From: Pieris napi
Taxonomy: Eukaryota; Arthropoda; Insecta; Lepidoptera; Pieridae
NCBI RefSeq assembly: GCF_905475465.1
Contig: NC_062241.1
Span: forward strand, 9,114,001 to 9,178,000
Reading direction: 5' to 3'
DNA: 64,000 nucleotides
Shown here: positions 37,519 to 49,500 of the stretch, piece by piece
How positions within the stretch are numbered: the stretch's first letter is position 1
How the letters are laid out: each line of letters starts with the position of its first letter
Made by a program: the position numbers and the translations under genes
Notes under the pieces: generated by a model
Told to the model about the DNA's origin: nothing
Databases searched by the model: none
Seen by the model: the letters and a program-made list of their open reading frames with translations, nothing else

Positions 37519-40500
37519 TTAATCTGAGTCTGAATCACACTTCTTACACATTTTCTCCTTTAACTTATCATACTCATTCCTATCTATTAAATCTTGTTTG
37601 AGCTTCTCCATATCACTTAAAAGACTGCTCACTTGAACATTCTCATACTTATCTGCATTTTCATCACTGTCCAGACCGCAACCTTCACCAGCTTTCTCAT
37701 TCTCATCATCAGATTTTTCATCATCAAATTTCTCATCGTCAGATTTATCATCATCAGATTTCGGTGCTTCCGTATCCGAAGCCGGTTCATCGGAAGAACT
37801 GTCTTCCAATTTGTTGTCAGTTCTATATGCTTTTGGTACGTCTTCCTCTGCTTTAATGAATAGTTCGGGTTTTTGGCGCTTCTTTTTAAGCTGCATGCTT
37901 TTAGCAATTACGCGCTTTTGGTGGTCCAATTGTGGGAATAATTCTGGAATTTTTTGAAAATCACCTAAAGAAACCATATTTTTCGTGGGTTTATACTTTA
38001 TACGATACCTTGTTGGGAAATCAAGTTTTGATAACCCAAGTATTTTAAGTACTATATCCGGGAATCCGGTTAAAACCCGGATTAAGCCTGTCCTTTGATA
38101 GCATAAAATAAAGACTAAACGTATTTTAATTAAAATTAATATTATTTATAGACTAACTTGTATAGTAAGGTTCAAAATTAATATAAACATTTAAAAAAAA
38201 ATAAGAGTTTTGTCATATTCAAAATTTTATAACTCAAATATAATAATACGTTAATCATTATTTTCTAAACCCGTAATAAAAATTTTTTTTTAAAAGTTCA
38301 TCGTATAAAAAAATTAAAATTTAATTATATCATCTCACTGTGACGTCAATACTTACGTAGTAGCAAAAAATTAGACAATTCATAAAATAAAATTTTCTAC
38401 ACAAGCGAATATATCAAACAAGGATGAGAGAGAGACAAATATACATACCCTGTTACGTAGAGTGCGACACAATACGCGCAAGTAGGACGACGACATTTAG
38501 AAAGAGACAGATACATACCGTGAGCACAGCTTAATGCCTCTTTAGCCGCGTTCATTTCGGCCTCTTGTATGGAGTGACCACGTCCCGCCGCCAGTCTTCG
38601 TTCGCGGAAGTACACGCCCACTGTGTATACGCGTGTGTTTGTTGGGCCGAGGCATTCGATCACTCTAAAACGTTTAATATTCAAATTAAACTTAGTATTT
38701 TACTATCACATGTTCAAATAAAATTATGCTTTGGTTCATAAGTCCATAAACCGCTAAACGTCGGAACATTTCGTTATGATCGTAGAACAATGTCGGATCT
38801 GAAAAAACTACAATCCACTTTTTTTCATATTCGGATACTTCATTGACTAAATATTACGGCTATATTAAAAAAAATTCCATGTGTTTAAAATTTCAAATTA
38901 ATCAGTCGGTAAAGTGACGGATTTGATAGAAGCATGTGATTTTTCTAGAAAACTGTGTAATTTAAGTTTTAGGGTTGCCTGGAAGAAATCGCTTGTTAGC
39001 GATAAGGCCGCCCGTTGCCTAATAACTCGTGTAACCTACTTACGTTTTGGTTTTTCTATATAATTATGTGTATTATGGCAATTTAGTATAAATAAATAAT
39101 TTAATGTTATAATTTTTATTTTGTTTCAAAGCAAACCCTTTTGTTTGCTTGTATGCCAATTTCCATAACAACACTTGAAATTAAAATAGTTATGACAAAA
39201 AGTAACATGATGAAATTATTTTGAAATGGTTGCCCTATAAAGTTTACTATTTGGCAGATCCGTCACTATTCTACGACTATGACAATTTATATAGCATTAT
39301 AATTATTATTTTATAGGTTGTAAATCTGTGTTTATTAAGATCTTTTAAACATGTAACGGGGAATACATGCTTACTCCTGATGCAGTGAGAGCGGCTAGAT
39401 ATTCAGAAGTAATTTAATGGACGGAAACAAAAGATTTAAAAAATATTACCTAACAATATTTAATTAAAACCAAAATATTATTATACTAGCCGTTTCGCGC
39501 CCGCTTTGCTGGACGAATTAAAATAAATTTTATGTTTCATTATTTTATTTTTTTTTCATATTTTTATTATTCTTCTTTTTAACTTCCCGCTAAGAAAATT
39601 TAAATATTTCGAAAATCGAGTTTTTAACAGATGTTGACGTTTAGAGGTTCTAGGAAGCCTCCCCGAATGTTTCCGCGGTGAAGTCCGTATGGATAAATTT
39701 TCATAAAAGTAAAACAGCAATAAAAAAATGAAGGAACGTTGGAATTTAATAAATAAATATTTCGCATCGAATGGTGGTAGTTTCATGTCGATACGATCAG
39801 TGGTTTAGGCGTGATTGGGCCTCAAACGAAGACCATTTTCATTATATATATAGATAAACAAAAATCAAGCAATTTATATTAAAAGCAATAAACTATTATT
39901 ATCCCTGGCAATCCCGAACTTTTGGTAGTGAATAGAACCCAGATCCTCGGGTTAAATGCGTAAATAAAAATAAATACTTGTAGAATGGTATATCCGGTTC
40001 CCCTCCCTTCATAGATCGCAGAGTGAGACAGCACTGTTGCAATTTCGACTTGGGGTCGTTCCAGCCTTGGTTCATTATGAACTCCTGAAGACGAGGGAAT
40101 AGACACGCATCGCAGAACACCTGGCAATACTCCAAATTCTGGAATGTTTAGGGTGGTGGATAAAAAATTATGATTTAATATTAAATTTTCACTTAGGAGC
40201 GTATTGTCTCTTACGAAACAATTTTTGAAGTGAAACTTCTTTAGAATCGTTGTGATTTCAAACCGGATGCAACGGAAAAAGCGACAGAAAAAAGAGACAG
40301 ACACATAAATAATTAGGATTTGGCGTGGGAGAGAGTGAGAAAGCGACAGTAAAAAGAGACAGACATATAAATTAATAGGATTTGGCGTGGGAGAGAGTGA
40401 GAAAGCGACAGTAAAAAGAGACAGACATATAAATTAGTAGGATTTGGCGTGGGAGAGAGTGAGAAAGCGACAGTAAAAAGAGACAGACACATAAATTAAT

Positions 40501-43500
40501 AGGATTTGGCGTGGGAGAGAGTGAGATAGGAGGCATTATACAGTGTATAAACTTTAAATTAGTGTGTATTTGAACATTTTCTGAAATAAAAAAACAGATT
40601 TGATGAAAATTAAATAAGTAAGTCAAGTAAGTAGTTTAATTATAAAATTAGATTACCTATTTATCAATTTTATTTACAAATCATTAGTTATATAAACTTT
40701 TTGAAGTGAAAACTTCGTACTACACTTAATTAAAAGTTTATACACTGTATAATGCTTCCTATCTCATTTTCTCCCACGTTGGATCTTGTGAATTTATTTA
40801 AAACTTTTATTATTTTAGTTTTTACCAAATTAAAGATTGAAGTTATAAATAAAAATTTAACATTAAAATATATATTTTTTTAAAGAAAAGATCCTACATT
40901 TAGATAGAGAAAAAGTCTAATTTACATATTTTAATTATAAAAACTTTGTTTTTAAAGGTTTCACTTCTACCACGTGTGAATTGGACACATGATTTTTTTT
41001 TTGTATCCTGTCACTGTGGAACAAACTGTCATTCAAGAAAAGAGTATACTAATTCTCTAAGGGTCGGCAACGCACCCACGAACCTTCCAAGAGTGTGTTT
41101 ATTTGCTCACAGATCACAAATACGGCAAAAAAGTTATAGTATGTTAAATATTTGAATACTCTATATATACATATATATTATATATACTCTATATGTATAT
41201 ACATAACACTGCGAGTAGGGCGAGAAATAGTAGTAACATTTAAACAATTGTTTGCATATACACATTGCTTTACATTCGCATTTTGCTCTAAAAAAATAGA
41301 CCATAAAAAATCTACATTAGTAGGCATTGAGATTCCTTTAGTATCAAATTATTGCGTGTACATTAGAGTAAAATGAATAAACGTCAACCGGATATCCGAG
41401 TACCTTATCAATATAAAGTGCCCCAAGAAACGCCTCTAATAAGTCAGCTTTATGCTTCTTAGCCGTCGGTTTGGCTTTGGGATTGTTGTAAATCGCGTAT
41501 TCCGACATATTTAAGTCATCACAAACCATCGCTTGGGTACGGTTGTTGACTAGTGATGATCGGAGTAGCTGAAAAATGTGAAATGTTATGCAGTTAAAAG
41601 AAATACATTGCCCATACTTCATTCACGGGCTACTACAAAGATCGGCAGGCTTTTATCGAAAGATTAAAGTGTCACTAAGCACGATAAGCACAAAAAAAAA
41701 TTATGTCTCTGCCTCACCTGGTATGCCTTCATGATGTAGTTGAACATGCTAACAATTATAAGAAAATAATCACAATATTGCCTAAATCTGATGAACATGG
41801 AAGTTATAACGTTCCCAGTGCAAAGAATGTTACTTTAAAAAGAACATACGAAAATATCTGTTTTTTTGCAACACTCAGAGCGCGGCCACAAGATGCGGTA
41901 ATGGTGCGGTGCGGCGCCGGAGCGGTGCCGCAACGTCATCCTAGAGTCTGGCTAATGAAAGTAGATACTGGATTTTTTTGCAATTTTTATATGACACCAC
42001 TAAAGTTAGTACGGTCAAAATGTCTTGATATTTTTTTATTTTAAATAAGTACATATTAGTTTTAGTTACTTTAGATAATGTTATTGTTCTTTTATAGATA
42101 GTCTTGAGATTATTAGCCAACGGTTATGAATTTAAGAAAAACAAAAATGAACGTTCATTATTAATTGAACGCATAACTTTTTGCGTACCATTGCATCGAA
42201 ACGAGCAGAAGGCAAGCCAATAATCTACTTAGATGAAACTTATGTCCACAAGACCTATAAGCCTAAAAATTGCAAGCATCCACTAGTAAAATAAAAATGA
42301 ATGTCAAAGTATCAAAGTGAGTTGTTCTAACTTTCCTTTTTACTTTAGGGCTGCCATGCTGATATTTTTTAAATTTGCCGCGCTTTTTCAGTATCAACTT
42401 TCATTAGCCAGACTCTACATACAAATTAGGCAACGCACCGCAAGCTCCCCGGAGTTGTGACCTGCGAGGTGGGGAGAGGTAAATATATTGCCACACCGCA
42501 ACGTTAGCTATAGCCCCCTATAGCTCGAAGTAATTGCGGTGCGGCGCCGTACCGCACCGTTACCGCATCGTGTGGCCGCGCTCTTATACACACACAAGCG
42601 ATTGACAAATAACGAATAATACTCACAGACAAGTGTCCCTCGTGATGATCAGGGAAATGGCGATAGAGCTTATCAGACACGACCAATTGGAGTACAGTGT
42701 CTCCGAGGAACTCTAAACGCTGATTGGAGCCCAGCGTAAGATTCGTGAATCCCACAGAACGGTCTGTGAAGGATCGGGCTAGGAGACGGATGTGCTTGAA
42801 CTTCACACCTACGTACAATTCAATCGATCATTTTAATATAACCTGTTATATCTGCAAGTCTTATGACACACTTATTTGAATTCAAAAATTTGTGGAGGAA
42901 AGAAGGTTGTTGCTTTCTGACGATCTGTAGGCCCGAAGGCCTAGTACTATTATAGAAAAAACTAATTATAACTTTGTTAGCGCTATTCAGTACCTATATG
43001 ACGTCATCGTAGTGATTTGTAGCCGAAGATTTTTGTTGGAGCTTATCGAGAAAATATATAAAAAAGGGTGCGTGTACTTATGTACGCGCGTAAGAAGTTT
43101 TACTTCTTTGGCATTATTAAAAATAGTTTTTGATTACATGCAAATAATTAATTACAATTAAATAATCAAAGACTGGAAAATAAGTCATTATAGTCAATAA
43201 AGTTCAGTTTACATTTGAATAATTAAATGAATAAATATTTATTATTATTCTCTTACATTAACTGTAACATAGATTCTATTATAATTCGAATGTTGTTTTT
43301 AAATTATGTCCAATGCCAATTTTTTTGCAATTTTTCATAACGCGCCTAGAGAAGTAAAACTTCAAAAATCTAAATTTAATAATAATTCTCAGCAAGAAAA
43401 AGGTAATTCCTTTTAAGCCAAGTAATTTTAGCTTCATTGCATTATAGCAAGTAACCGGTTAAAATTCATAATATCAGAATAAGAATATATTTAATTTACC

Positions 43501-46500
43501 TATAGATTCCTCAAAAACAGTTAACTTCTGTAGAAATTCAAAGTCCTTGATGTATTGTCGATCTCCTAATGGCTCTTGTTCTTGCAACGAGTGCGCCCGC
43601 TCCTTCATCCAAATTTCATATAAATTGGGTTCGTTGTGCCACAGAGCTTGAGCAAATACACGGTCTGTTACCTAAATATATAGATTTATATATCTCTGTA
43701 CTCACACAAGCGATTAGAAAAGTTATTCTTTAGAGTCTGGCTAATGAAAGATAATTGAATTATTTGAAAACTTTCGGATGGCAACACAGAATGTCATTGA
43801 ATTTCTTAGGTTAGTATGATTTATTGTCTTGATACTTCATGCAATTACTTATTTTTATTGACGTGATAACGTAAACTTTGTTTTATTGATTTTTTTGGAT
43901 TTTGATTTTGATTATTCCGAATAAAGTTGTGTTTTATAATAAATATAGTTTTATTATATATCCATTATCCATGCAATGCTAGTCATTTTAAGTATCAATA
44001 GTAAAAGATTAAATGCGTATAGTATTTAATTTCATAGAAATACAGTTACTATCAATGTAAAAAATAATAAAATAAAATCAAGTATCAAGTAAGTTTGATC
44101 CACAAAATATATCAAACTTTTAGGGATACCATACTAATTTTTTTTGAATTTGCCGCGCTTTTTCGTTATCTTTTTTCATTAGCCAGACTCTAACAAAGTA
44201 TACGTTTACCAACATTTATCACTTTGAATTAGTCTTGAAACAAATGCAAACAATATTATGCAAGTCGGATATAATGAATTGCTAAAATATATATCGCTCC
44301 CTTATAATGAATACAAGGGCAATTCTTAAAGTTTTGGTAAAGTGAGATTTTACATGGCACAAAAGGAAATTTAAAAAAGCACTGAGAGAGAAAGTAAAAG
44401 GACAGGGAAAGTAAAAGGAAAAGGAATAACTAGGTAAACATATTTGTGCCTCTCTTACTCGGCACACCCCTGCCACGCTTCCCTCGAACCTACTACTACA
44501 TTACTACAAGTTACTAATTAGTTAAGTGTCCATATTTAAATAACTTAGACTGGTCAAACGTTGCGAGATTAGTTTTTTTTTATAGAACACGGGGCAAACG
44601 GGCAGGAGGCTCACCGCCGCCCATGGACACTCTCAACGCCAGAGGGCTCGCGAGTGCGTTGCGGGCCTTTTAAGAATTGGTACGCTCTTTTCTTGAACGA
44701 CTCTAAGTCGAGTGATTGTACATTCATTATTCATTATTGTAAATTCCATAATGTTTTTTATATTTTTTGTACTATATGGGCCCAACTTAAATAATTTTCT
44801 TTCATCAATCGAATTTATTGAAATTAATTTTTATATCTTCGTAAAGTAAATAATTAAAGAATGGATTTGTAAAGTTTCATAATCATGGCTTAAATAAAAA
44901 CCATTTTATTCACCAAGCACAATTTAAAATATTTAAATGCGATATCCCAAATTTCTTCTTGATCAAAATATGCCCTTGTATTATTAGGGATGCGATGTGC
45001 AGAATTATCTTCTTTGTTTTAAAAATACGAATACCTCTAAGCCAGCATCGAGAAACAATCCGCCCATGAGCGCCTCAAAGCAATTGGCCATCGCGTGACG
45101 CATCACCACTTCACGACATAAGTCGGATCCGTGGGCGTATAACATGTATTGCTCTAGGCCCATGTTCTGAAACATCATAATGTCTTAAATAAATTTTAAT
45201 GTCTATTTATACCAGAAATCACATATGTATAAGAATAAAGAAATTAAAAAAAAAGTATTATGTGACAGATGTAATATTTGAATAAACTTAAAAAATATAA
45301 AATGCGTTAGAATTTCTACAGTGATCATTAAAAAAAAAAAAATAGTATTCTTGTCCATACCTGAAGATTGTCAATCTTTTTCATTAGTTAAAATACAAAA
45401 GTTTTAGTAGATTTGAAAAGTCGTGAACTTAAAAACAACACATCAGCAGTGGTGTTGATGGATGTGTTGTTTCTACGTTCCACCATTTATGTGTCTGGCT
45501 CGAAGGACCAAAAATGTACCTCAAATGGCTATAGTAGTTTGTTCACGTGTTCTTTCACTCACAATGCCATCAAAATTTTGCCATTAAATAAAAACAATTG
45601 TTACAATTACATAAGTTATTGCCAAAACATTTTACCTTAGCCAAAAGCGCTAAATGTTGATTTTGTACGATGGCAGCTCTATAAGTAGCCAGTCCTCCCT
45701 CAGATAATCCCGGGAACATTTTAAATAAATGAATAGAAGATATGAATTCTACAACTGCATCTCCTAAGAATTCCAGACGTTCATTATGTTTAATCTCCGA
45801 TTCTGTCTCATTGCTTTTACCGAAACGGGACATTATGTTAATAAGGGTCACGATACCTAAAAAAAATTTGTTATCTTAATATATATAAATTACGTGTCAC
45901 GTTGTTTGTCCGCTATGGACTCCTAAACTACCGAACCGATATCAATCAAATTTGTACACCGTGTGTAGTTTGATCTAACTTAAAAGATAGGATAGCTTAC
46001 ATCTCAATTAATACCCGCAATATTATTTTATTGCAAAATATTTGTTTAGTATTTGATAGTCACAATTCTAACAGATGGCGCTGTGTTGAAAGTACCAACG
46101 TTTCAAATAAGCTACAATTTAATGGCAAAACCACCAATAAGGCATGGTGGTCCCCATGACTGGTGTTCTCCTACCGTTTCCCTTGAATAGGTTACTACTA
46201 TGTAATATAACTAAAACCTTAGCCACAGCAACGCTTGGCCGGTCTCTAGTAAAATATATAAAGCGAAGGTAGGATGTTGTTGATAATGTATAATAAAATT
46301 CAGGGTAAACTATCATTTAAACTAAACTTTTTAACGGATATAATAAATGCATTCAAGGTTCTTAAAAATCAAATGTGTTAAATTATATCATATCCGGTTT
46401 GATATAATTTAGATTAATTTAATTAGAAAAATATTTTATAATAAAACAGCTCTAAGCGCCCTCTAGCGATGATACTTTTTTTTTAAAGGAGATATAATCC

Positions 46501-49500
46501 GGTATAATCACTCCATGTTATTCGATCATTCTCATCCTTCTTCTAGTATCCCGTTACCTACATCTGTTCCTGTTCTGCTTTCATCTTTAAATCATAATAC
46601 ATATATATAAAAAGTTATGTTTATTTCTTACTGTAAATAATATAAAATTATAAATACATATGTATATGTTAACGTAAAATTGTAAACACCGTTACATTGT
46701 AATCTATCTCGCGAGATTATAAACTGTCGAAAGATTGTGAACCTCAGCGTACTGCTTACAATTTAACGTATTATTATTCGGTAGATTGTACTACACTAAC
46801 TTAGTTATCATTCAAACTTATTTGGTCAATTACAGATTAATTTTACTTCCCAACAATTTCATATAACTACCGAATAATAATACGTTAATTTGTAAGCATT
46901 TCGTTGAGGTTCACAATCTTTCGACAGTTTACAATCTCGCGAGATAGATTACAATCTAACGGTTTTTACAATTTTACGGTGACATATACAAATCGTATTC
47001 TATATAATATATATTTTATTAATTACTGTTCCTTTCCATAATGTAGTATTTTGTATTAGAGATAGTTTTATATCCTGCTGATCCTATCCTTTATCGATGT
47101 AATTTTCATTCGATGTAAAAAAAAATTTTCTTTACTATTCCGTTTTCCTTACCTTTGTCTGTGGCAATACGCTCTGCGTGAGGCTATTTATAAAAAAAAA
47201 AAAAAAGGAGATATAAAGTTTGAAAGACCTGCAGCGCATGAATCTCCATGTGCCTACGGTAGTTGCTTTTGCTTTTAACGGCCGTCCCACAGGGGTGTTT
47301 GCCCCCATACATAAAAAACTGTTTATAAAAATGGATTTCAGTAATATACCTTTCTTCCTAGTATAATGTATCCTCCGATCTCCATATTCCGGTTGCCGTA
47401 TGCCACAATTAGTTAGGGTGTTCCTAGCATGATCTGGATTAGTCCCAAAGTTCTCCCTATACGATGGGTGAGTTAACGCCGTTTGGAGCAACGCGCGTTG
47501 ATTGAACTTGTACCCTATTATTTCTTCTAGGCTGTCCAACGATTTGTGGAATCGTAAATGGCGGACGAGTACCGGTATCAACATGGCGTGCTGAAATGTA
47601 CATATATAATGTATTTCCTCTTTCTACATCTTTAGTATATAATATATAATTTATGTTTACGAATGGAATACGAAATTAATAACAATTACGTCGGTTAAAC
47701 ATCTAAGTCAAAAACGAAAATTAAACTAAAATCTAGTTAAACACTTACTGGCAAACATAGCATAGGTACAAGAAGTAATAAAATTAATTAATCTAAAGAA
47801 TAAAAAAAAAATTAAACAAACACTAAACGAAAATCGCTCTCAAAGTCTGAGGTGAGCAACTATGGATAAAATCTTATTTTTATTTCCTTATTTCCTGTAC
47901 AGTAACTTGATTCTTAATACAATAGCCAATTTATAAATACATATAAAAATTAAACTAAAAAAATAATATAAAATAAAAAAAAACAAAAACCCTAAACCTT
48001 AAATTATAAATTATGAATAATGCAATCTTTGTGAATTTAGCTAGTGGCATATGTAACTACATACAGAAACGACGGATTCACTTTTGATTAGATTCAAGTT
48101 TGATTGTCGTTCTAGAATACGGGCCTTAGTGTTAGATTCAAAGTCAAGACAGTACGACTCGTCAAAAACATATGGGATTTTGACTATAGACATAGTTCGC
48201 ACTAAAGCTGTTCTTAATCTTGAAAGGCAACTTCTGAGTCTCGCAGAACGTTTATTTAAAATATATAATAATAGTACACACCTGTACAACATCACACATG
48301 AGCCCAGTAGTGTGGAATCCCTCCGAGGAAATAGCCACAGTGACGTCACGCTTCATTTTACTTTGCGTCCTCATTTCTTGTAATTTCGCTTCTTTTGCTG
48401 CGAGCTTTTGCCTTTCAGTGAAAGATGGCTTAGCCATATTCGCTATTAAGTGGCGATATTTTACGTAGTAACGCCATGCTTTTTGGTACCTTAAATGTAG
48501 AATAATTATTGATGATATTTTGACACAGTTAGACCATTATTCGGAACATTATTGTAATTTATCTCAAAAAATGTCATATTACAAATATATAAATCTACTA
48601 CCACAGATAAAAAAACGGCCGTGCTTAAATAACACTTCCAAATGTATAAAGTGACCGCTACCGGAAATAAAGATACAAGAAATTAAAATCAATGGCGCTA
48701 CAACCTTTTTAGGTCTGGGCCTCAGATTTCTTCATCTTTTTTTTTAATCCATCTGCAATCAGCCTCTTGGCTTTTATCAGATTTTATGAGATGATGGCAA
48801 TTAGGGAACGCAAATCCAAAAAAAATTATTTCCCTCCGTAATTCGTAAACTATCAAACTGCGGCAAGTTTCGTCTTTTTCAGCCGATACTCAGTCCGTCT
48901 TTCTTAATTTCAAACAGACAAACAGATTTCTTAATCTGTTTCATAATAAATTGTCGATCTTAATAGGCAAGTAGGTGATCAGCCTTCTGTGCCTGAGACA
49001 CGCCGTCGACATTTTTGGGACTAAGGCAAGCTGGTTTCCTCTCGAACGCAAATGTTAAATGCACATTAGTGCATAGCCGGGGATCGAACCTTAGGAATGA
49101 GAGTCACACAACACTGCTCAATTATTTGTTTAAATTTTTCAAAATTCTGTTCTAATAACGCAACATCAACAAGAAGACTCGCGTACAAACGCACCATTAA
49201 AATATGATGTATTAATATCTAAATAAATTTTTATATATAACACCACAATATTTAAGTTTTTTAATTGCGGCAGTTAAATTATGGCAGGGTCAATGTTCAT
49301 AACTTGGTTTATCACATTAATCAATATTAACCAAGTTCTGTACATTGACCCTGCAAACAAATACATATCTTCGCATTAAAAATATTAATTACCAAAATTA
49401 CACGATTTGTAGGCGATTAAGATACTTACTCAGGATTCCCAGCGTAACTCAATTGCGGGGGTCTTATCCCAAAATGTACGATTTCAGGGTAAAATTTCTT

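Noticed and set aside
37629..37907. Second frames over the acidic exon (Met/Lys-rich and Ile/Phe-rich)
   Set aside because: Shadows of the repetitive GAT/GAA codons of the DROSHA tail.
39879..40304. 141-codon minus frame
   Set aside because: Overlaps DROSHA exon 17 in a different frame; the true frame is the one joining exons 16 and 18.
40277..40525. CRISPR-like regular repeats
   Set aside because: Units are contiguous with no unique spacers; it is a tandem minisatellite in a eukaryotic intron.
48084..48383. 99-codon plus frame
   Set aside because: Partly antisense to DROSHA exon 10; no family resemblance.
41404..48489. Separate RNase III genes suggested by isolated frames
   Set aside because: Phase and order of all pieces fit one DROSHA gene with two RNase III domains.
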